Assembly: GCA_018261905.1 (NCBI GenBank)
Contig: JAGTRU010000005.1
Location: 1-64,000, forward strand
DNA: 64,000 nucleotides
DNA from: Pseudomonadota bacterium
Lineage (GTDB): Bacteria; Pseudomonadota; Gammaproteobacteria; Burkholderiales; Rhodocyclaceae
Direction: 5' to 3'
Of the stretch, positions 6,715 to 16,529 are shown piece after piece. The notes under the pieces were generated by a model, which had not been told where the DNA came from, searched no databases, and saw only the letters and a list, made by a program, of their open reading frames with translations. The translations under genes were made by a program, and so were the position numbers. Position 1 is the stretch's first letter. Each line of letters begins with the position of its first letter.

Positions 6715-8640
6715 CTACTTGTAAAGCACCTGCGGCAACCAGAGGCCGATCTGCGGGAAGATGTAGAGCAGGGCCAGGGCGAAAACCTGGATGCCCATGA
6801 AGGGCAGCATGCCGAGAAAAATCTGATTCAAGGTGACATGCGGCGGCGACACCCCCTTCAGGTAGAAGGCCGCCATGGCGACCGGCGGCGAGAGGAAGGC
6901 GGTCTGCAGGTTGAGCGCGACGAGCAGGCCGAAGAACAGCGGGTCGATGTTGAAGTGGGCGAGCAGCGGGATGAAGATCGGCATGAAGATGACGATGATC
7001 TCCGTCCATTCCAGCGGCCAGCCGAGGATGAAGATGATGAACTGGGCGAGCAGCATGAACTGCACCGGCGTCATGTCCAGCGACAGGACCCATTGCTCGA
7101 CCAGCGATTGCCCGCCGAGCAGGGCGAAGGCCGCCGAGAAGATCGACGAGCCGACGAACAGCCAGCAGACCATGGCCGAGGTCTTGGCGGTAAGGAAGAC
7201 TGATTCCTTGATCACGCTCAGCGTCAGCCGCCGATAGGCCGCGGCCAGCACGAAGCCGCCGAGGGCGCCGACGGCCGCCGCCTCGGTGGGGGTGGCGAGG
7301 CCGAAGACGATGCTGCCGAGCACGGCGAGAATCATGATCGCCAGCGGGAAGAACGAGGTCAGCAACATCTTGAAGACTTCCAGGCGCACGAAGCTGAGCA
7401 GCAGGTAGAGCAGCGCCGCGCCGACCGCCGCGCCCGCGGCGATGCCGTAGAACCAGCCGGGTGTCGGCAAACGCTCGGCGGCGACCGCGGGAGCGGCTTC
7501 GTCAAGCCCGCTTTTGGCCGTCGTCTCGGGCCTGGCGGCGCGGCCCGGGGGCTCCTTCACCTCATCGGCCGGCGGCTCCTTCAGGCCGCTTTCCTCGGCC
7601 GGCGGTTCGGCCAGGCCGCCGCTCATCTCGGCGGTATCACTTTCGGCCAGCCCCATGGCGACCAGGCCCTGGGTATCTTCCACCGGCGCCGGGCGGGTCG
7701 CGAGATGCCAGGTGCCGGCCAGCAGGGCGAGCAGAGCCAGCAGGGGGAGCACGGCGAGGACCAGTTCGCGTAGCGCGTAGCGGCGTCTGACGCCGGGTAC
7801 CGGGGCCACAATCGCCCGTGCCAGTGACGACAGCGCGCGATGGCCCAGTCGGTCGTTGAGGATTTTGGCTGCGGCCGGCAGCTCGACATGCCGCTCCGCC
7901 ATCGGTAGCGGCGGCGCCAGGTGCGGCTTCAACTTGGCGATGACAATCACGTAGGCGATGTACAGGCCGGCCAGCATCAGGCCGGGGAAAAATGCCCCGG
8001 CATAGAGCTGGACGACGGAGACACCGGCCGTTGCGCCATAGACGATGAGCATCACCGAGGGCGGGATCAGGATGCCCAGGCAGCCGCCGGCGGTGATCGC
8101 CCCGGCCGACAGCGAGACGTTGTAGCCGGATTTGAGCATCGCCGGGAAGGCCAGCAGGCCCATCAGGGTGACGACGGCGCCGACGATGCCGGTCGCCGTC
8201 GCGAAGATGGTGCAGGTGACCAGCGTCGCCACGGCCAACGCCCCGGGCAGGCGGGCCAAGGTAAGTTCCAGCGAACGGAAGAGCTTGGCGATCAGGTTGG
8301 CGCGTTCGACCAGATAGCCCATGAAGACGAACAGGGGAATGGAGATCAACACGTCGTTGCTCATCACCGAATAGGCGCGCTGCACCATCAGGTCCAGCGT
8401 CTGGCGCGTCGCCAGTGCGGGATTGCCGCTGCGGTAGGCGAGCCAGGCGAAGAAGACGCCCATGCCCATCAGGGTAAAGGCGGTCGGAAAACCCAGCATG
8501 ATGGCGACCACCACCAGCGACAGCATGAGCAGGCCGAGGTGGCCGTTGCTCATGTTGCTCCACGGCATGAAGCTCACCGTCACGGCGAGGATCACCGCCA
8601 TCAGGGCGAGACCGAACCAGAGTTCGCGCTTGATCTTCAT
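6715..8640 (-). CDS. dctM: TRAP transporter large permease (DctM-like) with a roughly 180-residue insertion
   Basis: A 641-residue inner-membrane protein, the sodium-coupled transport subunit of a TRAP system; typical DctM proteins have about 430 residues. The usual family halves are present (about 1-240 and 425-641, with many membrane helices). Between them lies an extra block (about 245-425) with two predicted helices (292-312 and 396-417) around a proline/glutamate-rich linker with repeated EPP units (about 315-393). The reading frame is intact and family-like on both sides, so this is an insertion rather than a frameshift. The start overlaps the small-permease stop by 4 bp. Confidence 0.85.
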   Translation of the reverse strand: MKIKRELWFGLALMAVILAVTVSFMPWSNMSNGHLGLLMLSLVVVAIMLGFPTAFTLMGMGVFFAWLAYRSGNPALATRQTLDLMVQRAYSVMSNDVLISIPLFVFMGYLVERANLIAKLFRSLELTLARLPGALAVATLVTCTIFATATGIVGAVVTLMGLLAFPAMLKSGYNVSLSAGAITAGGCLGILIPPSVMLIVYGATAGVSVVQLYAGAFFPGLMLAGLYIAYVIVIAKLKPHLAPPLPMAERHVELPAAAKILNDRLGHRALSSLARAIVAPVPGVRRRYALRELVLAVLPLLALLALLAGTWHLATRPAPVEDTQGLVAMGLAESDTAEMSGGLAEPPAEESGLKEPPADEVKEPPGRAARPETTAKSGLDEAAPAVAAERLPTPGWFYGIAAGAAVGAALLYLLLSFVRLEVFKMLLTSFFPLAIMILAVLGSIVFGLATPTEAAAVGALGGFVLAAAYRRLTLSVIKESVFLTAKTSAMVCWLFVGSSIFSAAFALLGGQSLVEQWVLSLDMTPVQFMLLAQFIIFILGWPLEWTEIIVIFMPIFIPLLAHFNIDPLFFGLLVALNLQTAFLSPPVAMAAFYLKGVSPPHVTLNQIFLGMLPFMGIQVFALALLYIFPQIGLWLPQVLYK

Positions 8641-9287
8641 TGGCCCGCCCCCCGGTTGCCAGGCCGATGGCCTTCTCCCTGTGCCACGACGTACTTGTCG
8701 AGGGCGGCGATCTCCTCGTCCTTGACTTTCACCATGGCCTTGAGCTTGTCGACATCGACCTCCTCGACGTCCTCGACGCGCGATGGCCAGGCGCCGTCGC
8801 GAATGCACAGGAGGCAACGGATCATTTCGGCCGCCCCCTGCAGCAGCAGGAAAGCCCCGGCCAGCGGGATCGCTGTCTTGAACGGATAGACCGGCGGCCC
8901 GTCGGCCGTCACGTTGGAGTGTTCGTTGATCGCCCAGGCCTCGGCCGCGAAGTTGTAACCGGCCCAGGCCAGCGCAAAGACCCCGGGGATGAAAAACAGG
9001 AGGTAGAGCAGCAGATCGAACATCGCCTGCGTGCGCGGCTTGAAGAAGCCGTAGAGCACGTCGCCACGGACATGCCCGCTGGCGGCCAGGGTGTAGGCGC
9101 CGGCCATCATGACCAGCGTGCCGTACATCATGATCATGACGTCGAAGGCCCAGGGGTGCGGGTGGTTGAAGACGTAGCGGGAAAACACTTCCCAGGAGAT
9201 CATGAAGGTCAGCGCCACGATCAGCCAGGCGAAGAAATGGCCGACCAAGGTGCTGATCCGGTCGATGCCCAGCAACAGCTTTTGCAT
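8637..9287 (-). CDS. dctQ: TRAP transporter small permease (DctQ-like)
   Basis: A 216-residue four-helix membrane protein matching DctQ, the small TRAP subunit that pairs with DctM. ISWEVFSRYVFNHPHPW is the characteristic first-helix motif. The start at 9287 was chosen because a GGGGG ribosome-binding stretch lies just upstream and the family similarity begins there. The C terminus (about 175-216) is a charged cytoplasmic tail. It overlaps dctM by 4 bp. Confidence 0.85.
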   Translation of the reverse strand: MQKLLLGIDRISTLVGHFFAWLIVALTFMISWEVFSRYVFNHPHPWAFDVMIMMYGTLVMMAGAYTLAASGHVRGDVLYGFFKPRTQAMFDLLLYLLFFIPGVFALAWAGYNFAAEAWAINEHSNVTADGPPVYPFKTAIPLAGAFLLLQGAAEMIRCLLCIRDGAWPSRVEDVEEVDVDKLKAMVKVKDEEIAALDKYVVAQGEGHRPGNRGAGQ

Positions 9288-9361
9288 TTGCTTGCCCCCG
9301 TTGGTGATGGAAGGCCACCCGGCGGCTGCCGGGTGGTCCAAGCAGGCCGACCGGGCTTTCG

Positions 9362-10516
9362 CTAAGCCTTCTTGGCCCCGAAGAAGTGGTTTACGGCCAT
9401 CCGGCGATTGACTAGGGTGTCCGTTTCCCACTTCACGACGCGCTCGGCAAAGGCCCGCTGCGAGGCGATGATTTCCTTGAACAACGGGTTCTCGGCCGAT
9501 TTCTTGGCGACGATCTCGTCCCATAGCTTGAGCTGGGTCTGGAGGACGGCATCGGGGGTCTTGTAGAACTTGACCTTGTCCTTGGTCTGCAACTCGATAT
9601 AGTCCTTGGAGTAGCGATCGAATGCCTTCCAGGACATATCGGCCGAGGCCGCCTCGACCGCCCCGGCGATCACGGCCTTGAGCTTGGGCGACAGCGCATC
9701 GTACTTGGCCTTGTTGAACATGATCTCGAAGGTCTCGGCGCTCTGGTGGAAGCTCTGCAGCATGCAGACCTTGGAGACATCGGGGAAGCCGAGGATACGG
9801 TCCGAGGTGGCGTTGTTGAACTCGGCGCCGTCGAGCAGGCCGCGGTCCAGGGCGGGGACGATTTCGCCGCCGGGCAGCGCATTGACGGCGGCGCCCATGG
9901 CGGTAAACATGTCGATGGCCAGGCCGTTGGTGCGGAACTTGAGGCCCTTGAAATCCTCGGCCTTGGTGATCGGCTTCTTGAACCAGCCCAGCGGCTGGGT
10001 CGGCATCGGACCGTAGATGAAGGACTCGACGTTGGCGCCGATCGAGTTGTAGAGCTTGGCCAGCAACTCCTTGCCGCCGCCGTACTTGTGCCAGGCGAGG
10101 ACCATGTTGGCATCCATGCCGAAGGCCGGTCCGGTATTCCAGATGGCCAGGGCGTTCTGCTTGCCGTAGTGGTAGCCGAGCACGCCGTGGCCGCCGTCGA
10201 GGGTGCCCTTGCTGACCGCTTCCAGCAGGCCGAAGGCGGGTACGACGGCGCCGGCCGGCAGGACCTCGATCTTGAGATCGCCGCCGGACATGTCATTGAC
10301 CTTCTTGGCGAAGTCGAGGGCGAACTCGTGGAAGATGTCCTTGGCCGGCCAGGTGGACTGCCAGCGCATGCTGACCGGCGACTGGGCCGCCGCGATCATC
10401 GGGAAGCCGCCGGCGACGACACCGGCCGCCCCGGTCGTGGCCGCGGCAAGGAACTTCCGCCGGGACGCTTGCTTCGTCGGTTCGGCCGGAGCCGCTTTGA
10501 TTTTGGTTTTCATCAT
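9362..10516 (-). CDS. dctP: TRAP transporter substrate-binding protein (DctP-like, Tat signal)
   Basis: A 384-residue periplasmic solute receptor. SRRKFLAAA near residues 18-27 followed by a hydrophobic stretch and AAAQ is a twin-arginine signal peptide, implying export in folded form. The mature part resembles the TRAP receptors grouped as mannitol/chloroaromatic or 2-oxoacid type. The conserved arginine-asparagine in LKFRTNGLAIDMF is where such receptors grip a carboxylate. The ligand is unknown; the neighbouring dehydrogenases suggest a hydroxy- or oxo-acid. Confidence 0.85.
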   Translation of the reverse strand: MMKTKIKAAPAEPTKQASRRKFLAAATTGAAGVVAGGFPMIAAAQSPVSMRWQSTWPAKDIFHEFALDFAKKVNDMSGGDLKIEVLPAGAVVPAFGLLEAVSKGTLDGGHGVLGYHYGKQNALAIWNTGPAFGMDANMVLAWHKYGGGKELLAKLYNSIGANVESFIYGPMPTQPLGWFKKPITKAEDFKGLKFRTNGLAIDMFTAMGAAVNALPGGEIVPALDRGLLDGAEFNNATSDRILGFPDVSKVCMLQSFHQSAETFEIMFNKAKYDALSPKLKAVIAGAVEAASADMSWKAFDRYSKDYIELQTKDKVKFYKTPDAVLQTQLKLWDEIVAKKSAENPLFKEIIASQRAFAERVVKWETDTLVNRRMAVNHFFGAKKA

Positions 10517-10617
10517 GATGTCTCCGTTATGTAGTGCTGCGGTGGTGTAGTTGCTACTTCAATCGGCCCTGTTCATGCCAACCCGGAGCCGCTTGATCCT
10601 GATTTCAGATAGTGGTG

Positions 10618-11409
10618 TCAGCGCAGCATCTTCAGGCGATGCAGCAGCATCTGCGCCAGCGCCTTCAATGTCGCGACGGCCTGCTCCCGCTTGCCCTCCG
10701 TATCCGTGCCCTTGATCATGCTGACGGCCACGGCGGCGATGGCCGGGCCGTCCACCGGCGCGCCGATCGGCACGCCGATGCAGCACATGCCGTCGCGGGT
10801 TTCCTCGTTGTCCGTGGCAAAACCCCGCTGGCGCACGGTGCGCAATTCGTCGAGCAGGGCGCCGACGGTGGTGCAGCTATTGGTCGTGAGTTGCGGCAGG
10901 TGCTTGCCGCGGTACAGCGCCCTGACTTCGCCGTCGCTCAGCGTGCTGATCAGGGCCTTGCCGGTCGCTGTACAACTGGCCGGCAGCCGCATCCCGATGC
11001 GATAGCTGACGCCGACCGGCCGGTTGCCGTTGCGGCAGGCCATGTAGACGACATCGGTGCCGTCGCGCACGGCGAGCACGGCGCCTTCCTCGTCGAAGAC
11101 CTTGAGGGCGTCGAGCGCCTGGGCGAACTCGTTGGCGACATCGGTGCGAACCAGATAGGCATGGGCGAGGTCAACCACGCGGGTGCCCAGATGGTAAGTG
11201 CCGTCCTCGTAACGTTTCAGCAGCCCGCATACGGTCAGGCTGGTGCACAGGGCCAGGGTCGAACTCTTCGGCAGTCCGAGGCGGGCGGAAAGTTCGCCGA
11301 GCGCCAGCGCATCGCGCGAAGCCGCCACCTGATCAAGCAGGCGGGCGGCCTTGAGGACCGATGGCACGGTGGCCTTGGGCAAGTCTTGCAACGCAGTTTG
11401 GACGGTCAC
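10618..11409 (-). CDS. IclR-family transcriptional regulator
   Basis: A 263-residue regulator with an N-terminal winged helix-turn-helix (about 15-75; LALGELSARLGLPKSSTLALC is the recognition region) and a C-terminal IclR effector domain (about 90-255) with TGKALISTLSDGEV. It lies upstream of the TRAP genes on the same strand and divergently from the MmsA-type gene, so it is the likely local regulator of both. A perfect palindrome in the divergent spacer (11488-11503) is a candidate operator. Confidence 0.85.
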   Translation of the reverse strand: MTVQTALQDLPKATVPSVLKAARLLDQVAASRDALALGELSARLGLPKSSTLALCTSLTVCGLLKRYEDGTYHLGTRVVDLAHAYLVRTDVANEFAQALDALKVFDEEGAVLAVRDGTDVVYMACRNGNRPVGVSYRIGMRLPASCTATGKALISTLSDGEVRALYRGKHLPQLTTNSCTTVGALLDELRTVRQRGFATDNEETRDGMCCIGVPIGAPVDGPAIAAVAVSMIKGTDTEGKREQAVATLKALAQMLLHRLKMLR

Positions 11410-11487
11410 GATTACCTCGCTTGGGTCGATAGCAACGAAATCGATACCCCGGAAAACGTAAGTTCATGATGGTTCGTCAAAATTCAT

Positions 11488-11503
11488 AATCTTGGACAAG
11501 ATT
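11488..11503. promoter_or_regulatory. Candidate operator palindrome upstream of the mmsA-type gene
   Basis: AATCTTGGACAAGATT is a perfect palindrome (7-2-7) ending 7 bases before the mmsA start codon. It is flanked by three similar TTCAtaAT-like boxes starting at 11463, 11483 and 11502, about two helical turns apart. The position in an IclR-controlled divergent spacer suggests repressor binding over the translation start region. Assignment to the adjacent IclR protein is inference. Confidence 0.5.
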
Positions 11504-11510
11504 CACATAT

Positions 11511-13010
<1,500 letters not shown>

Positions 13011-13224
13011 CGTTCTTCTCGGCTCCCGGTTGGTTGATCGCCCGCAGATTGGCCATCGCCCCTTCTGTGTGCTGGCAGACAGAACAAGTGGCGGGCCCGA
13101 CTGACTATGGTTTTTCCGTCGGGTGGAGCGGGGCGTCCGCTCCGCTCGACGAGTAAGGTCGGCCAGATCCTAGCGTTGTCGAAGATCGGTGGCCGCTCGT
13201 CGCAACGATTCCTAGGGGCTACAA

Positions 13225-14118
13225 ATGAAAAATCAGATTAGTTTTGCACTATTGCTGGTGGCCAGCACGGCCGTTCCGGCCGCTGCGCAGAATGCTTTGG
13301 CCAAGTGCGGAAGCACCAATTTCGATGAAATCCGCAAGATCTTCACGGTCGTCAATCCCGCTCCCGGGACGGTGAATCAGCAGTGTCTCTTTACCGTGCA
13401 CAAAAAGAGCGAGATGCCCAAGCGCGGGGGCTTTACGTCGACCTCGATGCTGCCCGAAGGGAACTACGCCATCGAACTCAGTGGCGGGGGCGGCGGTGGT
13501 GGTGGCGGAGCGGTCCGGGATCAGGGCGGCGGGGGCGGTGGTGCCGGTGCTGCGCCATCGCACGTCATCCGTTATCTGGCCCCCGGGACCTACAAGATGA
13601 CCATCGGAACCGGCGGTTCCGGTGGCAGTGCCAACGGCGGCGGTACCGAATCGGGGAATCCGACCAGTTTGACCAATGTCGATAGCGGATTGCTGGTCGC
13701 CGGATTCCAGGGCGCCGATACCTGGCAACAGCATATTACCAAGGGGGCCGAAATGGGCTTCGGTGCGGGCGCTCCGGTAGCGGGTAGCCGGGGTGGGGCG
13801 GGAGGCGATAGCGGCTCGAGCCGCGAAGGTCTTGCCCAAGCCGGTGGCGTCTCTGGAACTCCCGGTTACGCCGGCCAGCCCGGGGCGGCCGGGGCCGATC
13901 GCGGTCGTCCGGTGCAGGCCAATGCCGGCGGCGGAGGCGGTGCCGGCGTTGGCCGCGGCGGCGCCGGCGGCGAGACCGGTGGCAACAATAATGTGGCCCG
14001 CGCCGGTGAGCTGGGTGGCGGCGGGGGCGGTGGCAGCGGCGGGCTGAATACCGCCGATCGCGGCGCCCGGGGCGGTGACGGATTTATCCGCCTTTCCGTG
14101 CTGGCCCCTATTTTTTGA
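13225..14118 (+). CDS. Secreted glycine-rich repeat protein
   Basis: A 297-residue protein with a clear Sec signal peptide (about 1-21, ending AAAQ). Two cysteines follow soon after (in LAKCGS and VNQQCLF) and could form a disulfide. From about residue 85 on it is dominated by glycine, in runs of up to nine, broken by short hydrophobic strands such as HVIRYLAPGTYKMTIGTGG. It ends in GDGFIRLSVLAPIF. The pattern resembles polyglycine-sandwich tips of phage tail fibres and adhesins. No catalytic motif is visible; a structural or binding role is a guess. Confidence 0.7.
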   Translation: MKNQISFALLLVASTAVPAAAQNALAKCGSTNFDEIRKIFTVVNPAPGTVNQQCLFTVHKKSEMPKRGGFTSTSMLPEGNYAIELSGGGGGGGGGAVRDQGGGGGGAGAAPSHVIRYLAPGTYKMTIGTGGSGGSANGGGTESGNPTSLTNVDSGLLVAGFQGADTWQQHITKGAEMGFGAGAPVAGSRGGAGGDSGSSREGLAQAGGVSGTPGYAGQPGAAGADRGRPVQANAGGGGGAGVGRGGAGGETGGNNNVARAGELGGGGGGGSGGLNTADRGARGGDGFIRLSVLAPIF

Positions 14119-14269
14119 CGGGCGCCGGGCTCGCTACCCGGTAATCCGCCAACGGGACGGGGCGACCTTTCCCGCGGCGGTGCTCTGTTGGCCAGCCCAG
14201 CGAGCCCGCCGGCAGTGACCAGTATTTTGCCTATTTGTGCGATAGCCCCCGAACTGGAGAAAACGAACC

Positions 14270-15004
14270 ATGCTCAACAGCCGCGAAGGTCTGCACGTCC
14301 CCAATGTCACATTCCCGATCCGGGTCGATGATCAATGGCAGAAGATCGACAGCGATGCCTTGTTCAAGGGCAAGACGGTCGTCCTGTTCGCGCTGCCCGG
14401 CGCTTTCACGCCGACCTGTTCGAGCACCCACCTGCCGCGTTATCAGGAGCTGGCCGGAGTGCTCAAGGAAAATGGCATCGACAGCGTGATCTGTCTGGCG
14501 GTCAACGATCCCTTCGTGATGGAAACCTGGAAAGTCGAGCAGAGCGCCGAAGGGATCTATTTCCTGCCCGATGGCAACGGCGAATTCACCAATGGTATGG
14601 GCATGTTGGTGGACAAGGCGGCGATCGGCCTGGGCCAGCGGAGCTGGCGCTATTCCATGCTGGTCAAGAATGGCCTGATCGACAAGATGTTCATCGAGCC
14701 GGAAGAGCCGGGTGATCCATTCAAGGTCTCGGACGCCGATACCATGCTCAAATACATCAATCCGCTGGCCAGCCCGCCGCCGCGCATCACTTTTTTCAGC
14801 AAGCCGGGCTGCCCGCATTGCACCCGGGCCCGCCAGATGCTGCGGGAAGTCGACTATCGCTTCGAGGAAATCGAACTGGGCAGCCATGGCGTCAGCTACA
14901 GTTCCCTGCAGGCGGTGAGCGGACGCGGCACCACACCGCAGGTCTATATCGACGGCCGCCACATTGGCGGTGCCGACGATCTGGCCAAATGGCTGGCCCA
15001 ATGA
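14270..15004 (+). CDS. Peroxiredoxin-glutaredoxin fusion (Prx5/Grx hybrid peroxidase)
   Basis: A 244-residue hybrid. The N-terminal Prx5-type domain (about 1-160) has the peroxidatic cysteine C50 in PGAFTPTCSSTH. The C-terminal glutaredoxin domain (about 170-244) has the redox pair C181 and C184 in CPHC plus TTPQVYIDGRHIGG for thiol binding. Such fusions reduce peroxides with glutathione directly, as in Haemophilus PGdx and the Chromatium glutathione-amide peroxidase. A flavin disulfide reductase gene follows after 49 bp and is the probable electron donor or partner. Confidence 0.9.
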   Translation: MLNSREGLHVPNVTFPIRVDDQWQKIDSDALFKGKTVVLFALPGAFTPTCSSTHLPRYQELAGVLKENGIDSVICLAVNDPFVMETWKVEQSAEGIYFLPDGNGEFTNGMGMLVDKAAIGLGQRSWRYSMLVKNGLIDKMFIEPEEPGDPFKVSDADTMLKYINPLASPPPRITFFSKPGCPHCTRARQMLREVDYRFEEIELGSHGVSYSSLQAVSGRGTTPQVYIDGRHIGGADDLAKWLAQ

Positions 15005-15053
15005 GCCGCCTTTGGCGATCGGCGATAGCGGCCCGTACCGGGAGTGGTCCGCG

Positions 15054-16496
15054 GTGACCCCGATTCATGTCGAGGTTGCCATCATCGGCTCCGGCACCGC
15101 CGGCATGGGCGCCTACCGCAGTGCCCGGGCCCATACCAACTCGATCGTGCTGATCGAAGGCGGCGATTACGGGACGACCTGTGCCCGCGTCGGCTGCATG
15201 CCCAGCAAATTGCTGATTGCCGCCGCCGATGCGGCGCAGCAGGCGCGGCTGGGCGCGCCCTTCGGCGTCCGGATCGGTACCCTGAGCATTGACGGCGCGG
15301 CGGTGATGGCACGCGTCCGGCGCGAGCGGGACCGCTTCGTCGGCTTCGTGCTCGAGGCGGTGGATGCCATGCCGCCCGGCGAACGCTTGACGGCAAGCGT
15401 CAGTTTTGTCGATGCCAACACCCTGGTCAGCGAGCAGGGACAATTGATTCACGCCCGCCGTATCGTTATCGCCAGCGGCAGCATTCCCGTCTTGCCGAAG
15501 CTTTTGCAGGGCCTCGGAGAGCGTCTGTTGGACAATGAAAGCCTCTTCGAATTGCCCAGCTTGCCGCAGCGCGTCGCCGTCTTCGGCTGCGGGCCGCTGG
15601 GGATCGAACTGGGCCAGGCGCTGAGTCGCCTGGGGGTGACGGTCAAGATGTTCGGCATCGGTGGTGGGCTGGCCGGTATTCACGACCCGGAAATTCGTGA
15701 CTACGCGAAGCAAGTCTTCAATGAAGAGTTTTACCTTGATCTGGCGGCCGAGGTCGAGTCGGTCCGCGTTGCCGCCGCCGGGGTCGAGGTCCGTTACCGG
15801 CTGGGCGATGGCAGTTGGCAAAGCGAAGCATTCGATTATGTGCTGGCGGCGACCGGGCGGGCTCCGAACGTGGCCCGCCTGGCCCTGGAAAAAACCGGCT
15901 TGGCGCTCGATAAACGCGGCGTGCCGCTGTTCGATCGCACGACCCTGCAGTGCGGCAATAGCCCGATTTTTATCGCCGGCGATGCCAGCAACGAAATTCC
16001 CCTGTTGCACGAAGCGGCCGATCAGGGCCGTATCGCCGGCGACAACGCCGGGCGTTATCCGGCGCGCCAGGCCGGCTTGCGGCGCACGCCGCTGGCCATC
16101 GTGTTTACCGAGCCGCAAGTGGCGGCGCTGGGGTTCAACCTGGCGCAACTCGAACAGCAGTTCGCCGGGCGCTATGCCGTCGGCGTCGTCTCATTCGAGG
16201 ACCAGGGACGCAGTCGGGTGATGTTGCGCAACAAGGGCTTGCTGAAGGTTTATGGCGAGCGCGGCAGCGATCGCTTTCTCGGCGCGGAAATGTTCGGCCC
16301 GGCCGCCGAGCACCTGGCGCACCTGCTGGCCTGGGCGGCGCAGCAGCGAATGACGGTGGGCGAAATGCTCGACATGCCGTTCTATCACCCCGTCATCGAG
16401 GAGGGCGTGCGGACGGCGTTGCGCGATCTCAACCAGCAATTGCACAGCGCTGCGCCGGTGATCGAGCACAGCCTGGATTGCGGGCCGGGCGCTTAG
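15054..16496 (+). CDS. Dihydrolipoamide dehydrogenase-like flavin disulfide reductase
   Basis: A 480-residue FAD/NAD(P)H disulfide oxidoreductase. It has an FAD Rossmann motif (IIGSGTAGMGAY), the redox-active pair C43 and C48 in TTCARVGC, a second nucleotide motif (FGCGPLGIELGQAL), the FAD ribityl-binding IFIAGDAS and a C-terminal FYHPVIEEGV carrying the His-Glu catalytic pair. I start it at GTG 15054, where family similarity begins after a GGAG sequence. No lipoyl enzyme complex genes are nearby. Its position after the Prx-Grx gene suggests it regenerates a low-molecular-weight thiol, similar to the Chromatium garA/garB pairing. Confidence 0.82.
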   Translation: MTPIHVEVAIIGSGTAGMGAYRSARAHTNSIVLIEGGDYGTTCARVGCMPSKLLIAAADAAQQARLGAPFGVRIGTLSIDGAAVMARVRRERDRFVGFVLEAVDAMPPGERLTASVSFVDANTLVSEQGQLIHARRIVIASGSIPVLPKLLQGLGERLLDNESLFELPSLPQRVAVFGCGPLGIELGQALSRLGVTVKMFGIGGGLAGIHDPEIRDYAKQVFNEEFYLDLAAEVESVRVAAAGVEVRYRLGDGSWQSEAFDYVLAATGRAPNVARLALEKTGLALDKRGVPLFDRTTLQCGNSPIFIAGDASNEIPLLHEAADQGRIAGDNAGRYPARQAGLRRTPLAIVFTEPQVAALGFNLAQLEQQFAGRYAVGVVSFEDQGRSRVMLRNKGLLKVYGERGSDRFLGAEMFGPAAEHLAHLLAWAAQQRMTVGEMLDMPFYHPVIEEGVRTALRDLNQQLHSAAPVIEHSLDCGPGA

Positions 16497-16529
16497 CGCG
16501 GTTTTCGCCGGGGCGATGAGGTCCGGCGT

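Noticed and set aside
5926-7203. A 425-codon plus-strand open frame across garR and dctM
   Set aside because: It crosses the gap between two well-supported minus-strand genes and its translation is rich in histidine, arginine and aspartate, typical of antisense reading.
14964-15053. N-terminal extension of the flavin reductase gene
   Set aside because: It would overlap the end of the fusion peroxidase gene and adds residues without family similarity; GTG 15054 has a GGAG upstream.
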